NCBI RefSeq assembly: GCF_040869045.1
Contig: NC_090324.1
Location: 193,686,028-193,750,027, forward strand
DNA length: 64,000 nt
DNA from: Eurosta solidaginis
Taxonomy: Eukaryota; Arthropoda; Insecta; Diptera; Tephritidae
Reading direction: 5' to 3'
Position 1 is the first letter of the stretch. The number at the start of each line of letters is the position of its first letter. A program made the position numbers and the translations under genes. Positions 10,756-21,353 of the stretch are shown one piece after another. The notes under the pieces were generated by a model that worked only from the letters and a program-made list of their open reading frames with translations, was not told the origin of the DNA and did not search any database.

Positions 10756-12543
10756 TTATTCGCTATCATCACTTTCATTCGATGAGTCACTTGTGGAATA
10801 GTCATGAGCATCAACAACACTACTGTGAAAGCTTGAAACAACATTATCGGGGGACAGTAAATTTAAGACTTCTGAGGTCAGACTTTTAAATTTTTTCTTA
10901 GGTATCTCCCTAAAACTGTTAACTAAAGGATCCGATGTTATAAGCAACATATTCATAAGATCTCTATTCGTGGCTTCACGTGACTGCTTTTGTGTGTTAT
11001 CACCCCTGAATCGTCTCAAATCTTTCTTACGGGCTTCCTTAGAAAGTTGACCAATAGGTAAAATTGCTGATTTTGTAATATCAGTACTATGCACTAAGAT
11101 TTTATGAACTGTAACAGGCATATTAAACCATGGATAGAGATCTATGATTAGTTTTCTAGTCTCGGCCGCAAATTTTTCAAATCTTTGGATATTTATATTG
11201 TACCCAGATGCTAATGCGCGAAGGAGAGTGTCGAATTTTTTGATAAGCGTTACATCCAATCCCGTTATCTCAGCACCAGCCTCAGAATTTTCGAAAAACC
11301 TACGAGCAGTGTTGCCGTTATTGGTATTGTCGAAACCTGGTTTAGGTTTATCTACTATCAATCCAAGTACACTTTTAAATTTATTCTGGATTTCCTTGGA
11401 ACGTAGCTTTACACTCTCTTTATCTGCCTCATTCCTAAGCTGCCATTTTTTTACTTCGAGGCGATAACTTATGTGAAGCAAGCATTCAAAACATCTTATC
11501 CATGCATGGAGAGTAGACAAACCAAAACCAAGATTATCTCGGTTAGGCGTAAAGTCCCGTAACTCGTTATTCATATCTTTTAGAGTGGCACCACAAATAT
11601 AACACTTTTGTGCGGAAGAAGTTTCAGTCAAAGCATTGCAAACTTTTCCGTCAATCATTGTTACAAGCATATTGTGATTTAGGGAAACTTCGTATTCTTC
11701 GAGCATGTTCTTTGTTGGCAACAACGCATTTATTTCCTATAAAACTTTGTTCGTTTCAAAAACAATAAAATCTTTTGTTTCTTTAGAAAAAATAAATTTA
11801 ATTGGACGACAATACATGGTAGAAGAAGGTCGAGAATTCTGCCAAACAATGTTATCTTTTTCATCCTGTAATTGAAGAGGAACGAAAGAAAATATAAACA
11901 AAAACTCACCAGTGTCAGAACTGCATGTAAACTTTTGCTTATATGTGCTATGGGCAGAGCTTCCATCGCAGCCCCACTTGCTGATTAAATTATACGTCAA
12001 GTTTGTAGGTAATAAACTAACAAAGACTTCTTGATTTGCTAAAACTAAACGCTCAACAGTTTTATCTAATACGGACTGGACTTTAATTTCCGTACGTGTT
12101 TCACCCATATCAATTTCATTTGGATAGCATTCTGCCTTAGCTTTTCTTAGACTATAAAATGATGGATAAACCTTATGGCCTGCTTTGATGCTCCACATCC
12201 GAGTTTTGTACCCATGAGTCGTCGACTTGCTATCTACGTAGTATGCTAAAGCTTCTACATTGCTCAAGCATCTTGCATCTGGCTCACATGTCATCTTTTT
12301 GACGGATATTTGAGTGGTTTCCTGTGATTTTTTTATAATGTTAGCAACATTTCTGTTGCCGGACATACGCGTTGATACTTCTGCCGCATAAAGTAACTCA
12401 CTAGGACTTATAGATTGCAAGCGGTCATCCACTCGAAGCCGTTTGGTTTTTTCACTGCAGCTAACAAAGTCCTTCTTTCGTCTTCCGGGGCCGAGGTTAC
12501 CTGCAGAAGTGGTTGGCTGGTATGATGGCAACTTTGAATCCAC
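10756..12543 (-). pseudogene. Transib transposase (RAG1-core relative), one in-frame stop
   Basis: A DDE transposase that would cut at CACAGTG ends. One minus-strand frame runs from about 12,543 to 10,756, broken only by a TAG at 11,737-11,739. Motifs in order: a basic N-terminal segment, KWGCDGSS with the first catalytic Asp (codon about 11,965), RPIKFIFSKET, TMIDGKVCNALT with the second Asp (about 11,651), the zinc-type CYICGA, FGLSTLHAWIRCFEC, GNTARRFF, and ILPIGQLSKEARKKDLRRFR, whose Glu (about 11,036) lies where the third catalytic residue is expected. An acidic, Ser-rich tail follows. Spacing between that Glu and RRFR looks a few residues short compared with the family as I remember it. 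Upstream, PYFTFTIT continues the frame to about 12,590, where TAA stops it. The first Met shown is therefore not a proven start. Confidence 0.85.
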
Positions 12544-12710
12544 CGTTATTGTAAATGTGAAGTATGGACCCGGAAGCCACTCCGAGTTTTATGCAAAAAT
12601 CGCTCCTTATGTCTTCCAGAACTGTTCCACTTTTGATCCAGCTTCGAATGTGCCGATATTTGTAGGCTTAAACTTTTTATCGAATACTCGGCTGCTTCGC
12701 TTAAATCGTA
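12544..12710 (-). pseudogene. Probable displaced N-terminus of the Transib transposase
   Basis: A second minus-strand frame starts with ATG at about 12,707 (MYDLSEAAEYSIKSL) and stays open past KERFLHKTRSG before ending at about 12,545. The main frame picks up at EWLPGPYFTFT around 12,580. A frameshift or small lost intron between the two is likely; family-level alignment would decide. Confidence 0.4.
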
Positions 12711-12715
12711 CATAA

Positions 12716-13278
12716 GTACAACAAAACTAAATAATTCTTTATATCTGGTTTCCTTCGAATGTTGAACCCAAATGTCAAAAAACTCCGTTCTTGGTACGGT
12801 TATAACTTAACTGCTTTGTGTTGTTGATTTTCAGACAGGGTGAATAGTTGATGATTGTTGTGCTGCCATCTTAACTGTCGTTGATCGCTCTGATTTGTTA
12901 TCAGTTGTGCAGTATTTATATTACATTCAGGTATTGCCATAGATGCCCAAATAGGGTTGTTTTGTGTAGCATTCCTGTGTGGTTATACCTGCATTAGGAT
13001 TGCTTTGTATGAACCTGTTTTTATGCCTTGGTGACTGGTGCGGTAGGTTATGGCAGGTTGAAGTCAGTGATCTTCGCCTTTTTGCTTTTGGTGTGCTCTT
13101 GTTGACCTTGCGCGTTTATTTTTGTGTGTTTTATGGCTACGTATTTGTTCCCTGAACCTGGGAATTGGTTTTGCCGTTTTTGGATCAGCTTTAAAGGTTC
13201 AAATATCTCGTCGGAGCTGGTACGTACATACATCCTATTTTATATGTAGAGAAAACTAAAAAAACTAAAAAAAAATTA
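12716..13278. other. Transib non-coding region
   Basis: Sequence between the transposase start and the nested HINE-X. It has GT-rich stretches (13,000-13,200) but no gene, array or splice structure that I can support. Confidence 0.5.
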
Positions 13279-16149
13279 ACAAGTAAGGAAGGCTAAGTTC
13301 GGGTGTAACCGAACATTACATACTCAGTTGAGAGCTGTGGAGACAAAGTAAGGGAAATCACCATGTTGTAAAAGGAACCTAGGGTAACCCTGGAATGTGT
13401 TTGAATGACATGTGTATCAAATGGAAGGTATTAAAGAGTATTTTAAGAGGAAGTGAGCAATAGATCTATAGAATGACGCCATTTAGGGATATCGCCATAA
13501 AGGTGGACCAGGCCTGACTCGAGAATTTGTTTGTACGATATGGGTATCAAATGAAGTGTGTTAATGATAATTTTAAAAGGTAGTGGGCCTTCGTTCTATG
13601 GGTGGACGCTTGTTCGGGATATCGCCATAAACGTGGACCAGGGGTGACTCTAGAATGCGTTTGTACAATATGGGTATCAAATGAAATGTGCTAATGAGTA
13701 TTTTAAAAGGGTGTGGGTCTTAGTTCTATAGGTGGACGCCTTTCGAGATATCGCCATAAAGGTGAACCAGGGGTGACTCTAGAATTTGTTTGTACGATAT
13801 GGGTATCAAATGAAAGGTGTTAATGATTATTTTAAAAGGGAGTGGGCCTTAGTTCTATAGGTGGATGCCTTTTCGAGATATCGCCATAAAGGTGGGCCAG
13901 GGGTGACTCTAGAATTTTTTTTACGATATGGGTATCAAATGAAAGGTGTTAATGAGTATTTTAAAAAGGCGTGGGCCTTAGTTCTATAGGTGGACGCCTT
14001 TTCGAGATATCGACATGAAGGTGGACCAGGGGTGACTCTAGAATTTGTTTGTACGATATGGGTATCAAATGAAAGGTGTTAATCAGTATTTTAAAAAGGC
14101 GTGGGCCTTAGTTCTATAGGTGGACGCCTTTTCGAGATATCGACATGAAGGTGGACCAGGGGTGACTCTAGAATTTGTTTTTACGATATGGGTATCAAAT
14201 GAAAGGTGTTAATGAGTATTTTAAAAGGGCGTGGGCCTTAGTTCTATAGGTGGACGCCTTTTCGAGATATCGACATAAAGGTGGACCAGGGGTGACTCTA
14301 GAATTTGTTTATACGATATGGGTATCAAATGAAAGGTGTTAATGAGTATTTTAAAAGGGATTGGGCCTTAGTTCTATAGGTGGATGCCTTTTCGAGATAT
14401 CGCCATAAAGGTGGGCCAGGGGTGACTCTAGAATTTTTTTGTACGATATGGGTATCAAATGAAAGGCGTTAATGCGTATTTTAAAAGGGCGTGGGCCTTA
14501 GTTCTATAGGTGGACGCCTTTACGAGATATTGACATAAAGGTGGACCAGGGGTGACTCTAGAATTTGTTTGTACGATATGGGTATCAAATGAAAGGTGTT
14601 AATGAGTATTTTAAAAAGGAGTGGGCCTTAGTTCTAAATGTGGACGCCTTTCAAGATATCTCCATCAACGTGGACCAGGGGTGACTCTAGAATGTGTTTG
14701 TACGATATGGGTATCAAATTAAAGGTATTAATGAGGGCTTTAAAAGGGAGTGGTTGTATATGTGAAGGCGTTTTCGAGATATCGACCAAAATGTGGACCA
14801 GGGTGATCCAGAACATCATCTGTCGGGTACCGCTAATTTATTTATATATGTAATACCGCGTACAGTATTCCTTCCAAGATTCCAAGGGCTTTTGATTTCG
14901 CCCTGCAATACTTTTTCATTTTCTTCTACTTAATATAGTAGGTGTCACACCCATTTTACCAAGTTTTTTTCTAAAGTTATATTTTGCGTCAATAGACCAA
15001 TACAATTACCATGTTTCATTCCTTTTTTCGTATTTGGTATATAATTATGGCTTTTTTTTTCATTTTTCGTAATTTTCGATATCGAAAAAGTGGGCGTGGT
15101 CATAGTCGGATTTCGGCCATTTTTTACACCAATACAAAGTGAGTTCAGGTAAGTACGTCAACTGAGTTTAGTAAAGATATATCGATTTTTGCTCAAGTTA
15201 TCGTGTTAACGGACGAGCGGAAGGACAGACGGTCGACTGTGTATAAAAACTGGGCGTGGCTTCAACCGATTTCGCCCTTTTTCACAGAAAACAGTTATCG
15301 TTCTAGGAGCTAAACCTCTACCAAATTTCACAAGGATTGGTTAATTTTTGTTCGACTTATGGCATTAAAAGCATCCTAGACAAATTAAATGAAAAAGGGC
15401 GGAGCCACGCCCATTTCGAAATTTTCTTTTATTTTTGTGTTTTGTTGCACCATATCATTACTGGAGTTGAATGTTGGCATAATTTACTTATATGCTGTAA
15501 AGATATTAACTTTTCTTTTAAAATTTGAATTTAAAAAAAAAAATTTTTTTAAAAGTGGGCGTAGTCGTTCTCCGATTTTGCTAATTTTTATTAAGCAGAC
15601 ATAAAGTAATAAGAGTAACGTTCCTGCCAAATTTCATCATGATATCTTCAACGACTGCCAAATTACAGCTTGCAAAACTTCTAAATTACCTTCATTTAAA
15701 AGTGGGCAGTGCCACGCCCATTGCCCAAAATTTTACTAGTTTTCTATTCTGCGTCATAAGCTCAACTCACCTACCAAGCTTCATCGCTTTATCCGTCTTT
15801 GGTAATGAATTATCGCACTTTTTCGATTTTTCGAAATTTTCGATATCGAAAAAGTGGGCGTGGTTATTGTCCGATATCGTTCATTTTAAATATCGATCTG
15901 AGATGAGTGCCCAGGAACCCACATACCAAATTTCATCAAGATACTTCAAAATTTACTCAAGTTATCGTGTTAACGGACAGACGGACGGACGAACGGACGG
16001 ACGGACATGGCTCAATCGAATTTTTTTTCGATACTGATGATTTTGATATATGGAAGTCTATATCTATCTCGATTCCTTTATACCTGTACAACCAACCGTT
16101 ATGCAATCAAAGTTAATATACTCTGTGAGCTCTGCTCAACTGAGTATAA
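13279..16149 (-). mobile_element. HINE-X copy 3, nested in Transib
   Basis: Minus-oriented complete copy: AACAAGTAAGGAAGG tail, hairpin and ACTCAGTTGAG at 13,279-13,335, tandem array of about 130-bp units (about 13,500-14,800), AT-rich body with GGGCGTGG blocks, GGAC microsatellite at about 15,976-16,010, and the 5' terminus GCTCAACTGAGTATA ending about 16,148. It lies in A-rich Transib DNA with no evident target duplication. It is more diverged from copies 1, 2 and 8 than they are from each other, so it is an older insertion or a different subfamily. Confidence 0.85.
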
Positions 16150-16618
16150 AAATAGATGTGCAAAGAATTCGCAATGGTTTTTTCTTTCGACTATTAGAGA
16201 ATACTTGCGACTATAACATATGTAAAATTTAGCCCGGATGTCGGCGGATGTATGTAACTTTTTTGTCCCTAAAGTTAAAAATATAGAGAAAAAATACCTT
16301 TTCTTCTTAATAACGGATTGTTAAATATATTGCAAATACTCTAATTGCGAAAGATTTACCATAAAAAAATTTTACTTACCTTCAAGCTTAGAATCCATCA
16401 AAAAAATTATATAAAAGTGTACACATAAAAGAAATAAGAAGCTTAATATTCAACAAGAATTTTGCAAATTAATCAATGCATTTTACGGCCACTCCTGCCT
16501 TCTTACTTCAATTACTCAATACATATGAGCAAAAATATCAAAAAAAAAGCAAAAATCCCGTTATTTTGTTTGTTTTCTTTCATTTCTCATTACACTTTTC
16601 TTGTAATAAGAACTTTGT
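16150..16618. other. Transib right interior, non-coding
   Basis: AT-rich sequence between the nested HINE-X and the right inverted repeat. No gene or repeat recognised. Confidence 0.5.
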
Positions 16619-16655
16619 TTTTGTCCAGCTAGCTTGTTCTACACGAAACACTGTG
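16619..16655 (-). repeat. Transib right terminal inverted repeat, RSS-like
   Basis: Read inward on the minus strand it is CACAGTG, a 24-nt spacer, then ACAAAAACA, which matches eight of nine positions of the classical RSS nonamer ACAAAAACC. This resembles a 23-type recombination signal. Confidence 0.9.
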
Positions 16656-17275
16656 CGACGTGCAACGCCCGTACGTACGTAGCCCGGAACGTAGAAATCA
16701 AAACAATTTTGATTTTTTCCGTAAGAACGTGTCAGCTGACCGGTCTCTCACTAGACAGAGTTGCCTAGTAAACTTTTGTGCGCTAATTTTTGACCGTTTG
16801 CAGTTATTATACAAAAAGGCCTAAAGATTGTTTAAAATTTTGTTGAAATATCCCAAAATTATTATATAAAACTGGAGGTTACAAATAAATGAACTAGAAA
16901 TTCTTATTCAATATTTGTTTCTGCCATTTGCACCATGAAAAATTGTAATTCCAAAAGTTGATGTTTGCATAAGCATGCATGCAAACTATTGAATGGCAAC
17001 AGTGCTTTTCTCTAAACAATACACACACAAATATGTTATGTACATGTACACAGCCGCACACATTGATTCCTACGGGCTTGAGGGTTCGGTGAAACGTGTT
17101 TCGTACGACAATCGTCCGTACGTACGGCACACGTCGGTGGGTAACTGCCGCATTAGTCTTCAATTGAGATTAAACGCATTTGTATAAAGCAAAAATTGGT
17201 GTTTTTTTAATTGCAAAACGAAGTGAGATTGTTTTATAATTTCTGGGTTGTGAAAACTATCACTGCCTGAAATTT

Positions 17276-17293
17276 TGGTGCCGAAGCCCGGGA
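17276..17293 (+). other. BEL-A primer-binding site
   Basis: TGGTGCCGAAGCCCGGGA lies three bases after the 5' LTR. It starts with TGG, the complement of tRNA-CCA, and has the length expected of a tRNA primer site. I do not assign the tRNA. Confidence 0.7.
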
Positions 17294-17340
17294 CATTGGT
17301 CCTTGTTACAATCCTAAAATAAAATTTTGTGAAAAAATGA

Positions 17341-18378
17341 CTTCATTGGAAGTTTACCGAAATACAGAACAGGTAAATCGCTCGTAAAAGGAGGCTAAGA
17401 TATCCGCGGTCGCGAATAATAGAAAGTTGAAATTTAAATTAATATCAAAAACAAATAATTGATCGAAAGTATCGCTTATTGTGGTACCTAATTAAATATG
17501 GGGCGGATACAGAAAAGGAGGAAGCTGGTGTTGTTAAAAAAGAAAATCGAAAACTAGCTGAGCTGAAATATTTACGGGCGTCAACGAAGGGCAACATAAC
17601 CCGCATTAAAAATGTAATAGTGAAAAAAGGTTCTACATTACCTGTTGAAGAATTGGATTGTAGGCTTGGTATTTTGGAGGCTTATTTTAAGCAAATACTT
17701 AGCGTACAAGCGAGCATTGGTAAGATTTGCCCAGAAGCGGAAAGAGCGTCAAATTCAGCCTTTGCTGGTGATGTGGAAGAACTATATGTGAGCGCTAAAT
17801 CCAACAATATGTCCGAAATCGCGAAGAAACACCCTAATCAAGGAGATGTTAGCCTTCCACAGACTGCCTCGTTTATTGCACCTGCTTAAAAATTACGTCG
17901 CGAAATTAAAATTCCGAAGTTTGATGGAAAATACGCAGAATTTCCTAAATTTCTCGCGTTATTCACGAAAATTGTAGACGAAGACCTCACTTTGGATGAT
18001 TGTGAGAGGTTTTGATCCTCAAGGACAGTTTGGGTTCACGGCCGTTATCGGCAATAGCCGAATTTGATGAAACAGAGGCAAATTATCCAAAGGCATTGGA
18101 ACGCTTAATTGACACCACTAATACACGATTGAGTGCAATGCTGTCACTGGGGAACTATGAAAACGTTGCTAAAGCTCTCATTATATTTATAGTGATGGAC
18201 AAGCTAGATGGTGAATCATAAGCTAAGTGGGAAGAAGTGGTTGATTATACACAGTTATCCTCATGGGAAAAGTGTTCTGAAGGCAAGGCGGTGCCAAACT
18301 TTGGAAGCAAGGGAAGCGAAGACTGTGTCTCCCGATTGGAAGCAGACGCCTACCAAGGACGCAAATAGGGAGTTGAAG
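17341..18378 (+). pseudogene. BEL-A gag (decayed)
   Basis: Gag remnant directly downstream of the primer site. The longest open part (17,479-17,889) contains RASTKGNITRIKN and CRLGILEAYFKQILSVQ, characteristic of the N-terminal region of BEL/Pao Gag. After a stop the same protein continues with IKIPKFDGKYAEFPKFLALF (about 17,905), then by frameshift with ANYPKALERL (18,080) and DKLDGES, a stop, AKWEEVVDYTQLSSWEKC (18,222) and CQTLEAREA (18,290). At least three lesions are visible. The native start is probably at 17,338-17,341 (MTSLEVY). The related gag at 53,898-54,503 has the same motif order. Confidence 0.75.
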
Positions 18379-18434
18379 TCGAAGGCGTTCTGTTTACGCC
18401 CTGGTTACCTGACTCAACGCCTCGAATTTGAGCT
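18379..18434 (+). repeat. 51-bp gag-pol junction segment shared by five sites
   Basis: The segment starting TGTTTACGCCCTGG and ending GAGCTACTCAGA recurs at about 30,720, 32,705 and 43,452, and inverted at about 42,835-42,885. Here it follows gag and is followed by unrelated sequence. At the other sites it is followed by the start of BEL-A pol (GCGCATATTTCGCG). It probably belongs to BEL-A and marks a rearrangement point. Confidence 0.6.
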
Positions 18435-19460
18435 ACTCAGATGGATTAATTCAGAGAAGTGTGCCCTTATGCTGCAAGTTTCACTGTATGTCGCCTTGCA
18501 TCCAGCAATTTGGTTTGGAATGAAACACTGTCTAATCCGTAGTTTGCGATCGGTGATAGTAGAATTATTAAAAATTTAGAGTCTGCTCGCTATTTGAAAT
18601 ATAGGAAAGGTTCTCGCAAACGTTAATCTTCACAAAATTGTAAGTTTATATTTTCTGACATTCAACATTCATAGAATAATGATACATTGAATGCTAACAT
18701 TAATGAGCCTGTCGATATATATACGCAATTATCGCACTTATAATGTGGTACAAAAATGAAAATGATTTGGCGAACAAGTCTCGATGATTTGTTGGTTTTC
18801 AGTAATTATAGCGCGAATATAATAGCACGGTGATGCCAATAATGGATAGTGTACAAAACTTGATGATTATCGCGAACTTTGTTTACCAAAAACGCACAAG
18901 ATGATGCTGGTTCTCGTACAATCACTGGAAACTTCGTTTGCCAAGTAAATAGTTACGAATGATGTATTGTTAATATATATGTAACGCCAACTCGTTTTAA
19001 TGTATAAATAGTTGAATGGTTGGACTACGTTTCCCACTCCAATAGTTTAAACACAATTATGCAGAATTTTGCCACACACGAGTCAGCGAGCAACTTACAA
19101 TGATGTGTTTGTGGTATACAACCTGTACAACTGCTTGAAGATTCTGCAGAGTTTGCTTAGCAGAATTTGAATATGAAAAATACGACGATTTCGCGAAAGC
19201 TATAAGGATCTTTTTTTGGATGAATTTGTACAAATTTTCGGTAGCCAAAAAAGTAAAGAAACGATGGTGCCAAAATTTTCAATAATATTGACAGGTGTCT
19301 ATAGACGTTGGCTGCTCTTAGTGGCTGATTTGCCGACGCCAGATTGATTTTATATGGTGAGTTGTATGAAGTTGACGTGTTGGCGTAATCACGTCAAGCA
19401 TATTTGCGTAGAAGTGTGTTATGTCGCGTAAACACCCTGCCTCCCCTAGGCGTACAAAGC
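18435..19460. other. Unassigned kilobase between BEL-A gag and BEL-B
   Basis: No reading frame with recognisable protein motifs. AT-rich, with a TATA-like TATAAATAG at about 19,005. Part of it may be the 3' LTR of BEL-B, whose last ORF ends at 19,463, but no matching second LTR was identified. Confidence 0.35.
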
Positions 19461-19462
19461 GC

Positions 19463-20092
19463 CTAGTTTTTGCCGTAGCTCTCGCAGAGCTCGTTGGGCC
19501 TCCTCGATGAGGAGCTTTCCAATTTGGCCCTTATACGTGGCGGTGCGCAAACCGGTGGCGGGCATCGGATCGTGCTATTCAACACGTTCGGTGGGCGCTG
19601 GTTGCGCCGTGAACTGGATGCGGTGCCACACACTCCTGCTGCCGCGGGTTGCTGGTAAGCCTCGCCAGTGCTGCGATTTGGTGGTTCGCAGCGGCGCGAC
19701 TGACGACGGTGGCGCACCGGCTGTGATGCTGCGTGCTGGAATTGGCGACGCTCCGTATCCCGATGCAGGAGGGTGTGATGCCGCAGCCCACAAAGGTGGC
19801 AGCGCTCTATGGATGTGCAACCGTTAGTAGCATGCGATAGGGCCAAGCAGTTAGTGCAGTAGCGGTGGGCCCGGGCGATAATGGCACGTTGTGGCGGTTG
19901 CATGGCTGTAAATAGAGGGCATGTGAATAAAGCATGGTGTCTCATGCACAAATAGCATCGGCGGTAGTCGAGCGGGCCTTTCCGGATTCGTGGACGTGCT
20001 ACTGGTGTTGCCACCTGTGATTCCAAGGAGCGGCGCTGTGCAGGAACTGGAGGGCGCTGGCGATCCATCTGTGGAAGATAGGGTAAAAGCAT
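19463..20092 (-). CDS. Zinc-knuckle protein located after BEL-B pol
   Basis: Intact 209-codon minus-strand ORF of unknown specific function. Residues about 45-60 form CYLCMRHHALFTC (C-x2-C-x3-H-x4-C). A classical CCHC knuckle follows at CTNCLALSHATNGC (C-x2-C-x4-H-x4-C), then CHLCGLRHHTLLH. The rest is Arg/Pro/Ser-rich, consistent with nucleic-acid binding. The same three-part zinc arrangement occurs in the BEL-B gag region at 23,690-24,409, but the sequences differ. It follows the integrase end (20,143) by about 50 bp on the same strand, the position where an envelope gene or accessory ORF sits in some retroelements. It could also be a gag relic from another BEL copy. It is the only undamaged ORF of the element. 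Confidence 0.55.
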   Translation of the reverse strand: MLLPYLPQMDRQRPPVPAQRRSLESQVATPVARPRIRKGPLDYRRCYLCMRHHALFTCPLFTAMQPPQRAIIARAHRYCTNCLALSHATNGCTSIERCHLCGLRHHTLLHRDTERRQFQHAASQPVRHRRQSRRCEPPNRSTGEAYQQPAAAGVCGTASSSRRNQRPPNVLNSTIRCPPPVCAPPRIRAKLESSSSRRPNELCESYGKN

Positions 20093-20142
20093 ATTTTAAT
20101 CACTCATTTCATTTGGAGGAGAGTGTTGGTAGGGTTTTAAGA

Positions 20143-21350
20143 TTATTTATGTAGATTTTGCGATAGCGCAGGGGGTTGGACTGTATTACGTTCTGGGGCT
20201 GCTACCGGGCCTTGAGGGCCTGAGTCAGGCTCGGGGGTCGGTAGAAAACATAATTTTGTGATGGGCCTGGTGAGTACGCCATTCTGGATGCGTACCTCGA
20301 CTACGCGAATATGGCCGTCTCTTCCTAGATGGGTGTCTTCCACGCGTCCAAGGCGTCATTGGGTAGGGGGTGGGTTGTAGTCTTCGATGACTACGAGGTC
20401 GCCTTTTCGAGGCGGAGGTTGGGTTGGCTTCCACCAATATCGCTTGTGCAGCTCCATGAGATAATCATTCTTCCAGCGTTTGCTGAACTGATGATGTAAA
20501 AGTTTCAACCGTTCCCAACGGTTAATCATAGAGAGGTGTTCATAGTTCGGTTCGAAGATGGAGAGCAGGGGCGCGCCTCATAGGAAATGCTTGGAATGCT
20601 TGGGTGGTGAGGTCCGAACATAATTCCAATTGGACGGCTGTGGTGGCGAAGCAGACAAAGACGGCAACATAGCCCTTCATTATCTTGGGAGACTGGAGCA
20701 TAGAGGCTTTTATTTGAAACGGGCCGGCGAAGTCTACACCAGAAGTAGTGAAGTAGTAGTGAAGCTGCCATTAGTTGGGAGTGCATTTGTGCTTATCAAT
20801 GGTGCATGCTTTACATTGGAAAATGCACTTTTTATCAGGGGTTTAAGCCGGCATATGAAGAACTCTTGTCTTACAGGTTGTTGCATGAGGCGGACGTCCA
20901 CATGGAGGAAGGTCTTGTGTAGAACCCTTATGTAGAGGGTAGTAAATCGAGCCTTTTCGGGAAGAATGATGGGATGCCACTCATTGTAGGTCATGTCGGC
21001 GTTTACTAATAGTCCGTTGGCACGGAGAATCCCGCTTGTATCCAGGAAGGGGTCAAGTACCAGTAGGGGACTTCGCCTTCCTGTGGATTTTGAATTTTCG
21101 AGGGAAGCTCGCTCGGAAGCGAAAAATCTCGACTGAGTCAAGATCAGCAGATGGGTTTTCGCGTGCGTGAGATCGGCGTGAGAGATGACGAGATCGGTAG
21201 GGGTACGACTGCCTACTACGGCGTTACTAAGCCGAGTTATAAATTGCAGTATGTACGCGGATACGCGTAAGGCGCGGGGATAGGAGGAAAACAGTTCTAA
21301 GAAATCTTCTGCTTCTTCCGCTGCGTGCAATGCCTCAACTCGGCGGAGTT
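20143..21350 (-). pseudogene. BEL-B integrase (frameshifted, core partly deleted)
   Basis: Minus-strand BEL/Pao integrase. The N-terminal zinc region contains NEWHPIILPEKARFTTLYIRV and HKTFLHVDVRLMQQ (about 20,870-20,990). After a frameshift the core start is readable near 20,740 as VDFAGPF, with the first catalytic Asp, then VAVFVCFATTA. The core then jumps, within a few codons, to the C-terminal domain (NRWERLKLLHHQFSKRW, about 20,480-20,530), so the second Asp and the Glu are deleted. The tail contains GDLVVIEDYNPPP, one stop at about 20,358, and LGRDGHIRVVEVRIQNG, ending at 20,143. Confidence 0.7.
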
Positions 21351-21353
21351 CGC

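Larger units (their letters stand above)
10004..16655 (-). mobile_element. Transib DNA transposon carrying a nested HINE-X
   Basis: Perfect 37-bp terminal inverted repeats start with the heptamer CACAGTG at 10,004 and, inverted, end at 16,655. Both sides are flanked by CGACG (9,999-10,003 and 16,656-16,660), the GC-rich 5-bp duplication typical of Transib. The transposase is on the minus strand at 10,756-12,543. Without the HINE-X at 13,279-16,149 the element is about 3.8 kb. Termini and target duplication are intact, while the transposase has at least one stop and 5' frame damage. It sits inside the TTA-flanked element within the BEL-A LTR. Confidence 0.9.
9911..17152. mobile_element. Inverted-repeat DNA element with TTA target duplication (PIF/Harbinger-like)
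   Basis: The left end TGCGGCAGTTACTCAC (from 9,911) and right end GTGGGTAACTGCCGCA (to 17,152) are inverted repeats with one mismatch in 16. Both ends are flanked by TTA (9,908-9,910 and 17,153-17,155), and the uninterrupted LTR at about 46,940 shows one TTAG at this site. A 3-bp TTA duplication is known for PIF/Harbinger elements, so that is the best guess. Without the Transib inside it, this element is only about 0.6 kb and non-coding. AACGTGTCAGCTG occurs near both inner sides (about 9,943 and 16,727). Confidence 0.65.
9666..17272 (+). repeat. BEL-A 5' LTR, split by nested transposons
   Basis: The LTR begins TGTTGAGTACTG at 9,666, runs to 9,910, and resumes at 17,156 to about 17,272. Joined, the two parts match the intact LTR at 46,698-47,064 (about 367 bp) and the inverted LTR at 35,651-36,014. 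The last bases read CTGAAA where the other copies have CTGACA or CTGATA. A primer-binding site follows three bases later. Everything between 9,911 and 17,152 is a younger insertion. Confidence 0.85.

Noticed and set aside
9908..17155. piggyBac element (TTAA target) for the outer inverted-repeat element
   Set aside because: The duplicated bases are TTA followed by TGCGG; a TTAA site is not present on both sides. A 3-bp TTA duplication fits PIF/Harbinger better.
19507..19827. GC-rich plus-strand ORF of 106 codons
   Set aside because: Antisense to the zinc-knuckle ORF, which has clear CCHC motifs; this one has none.
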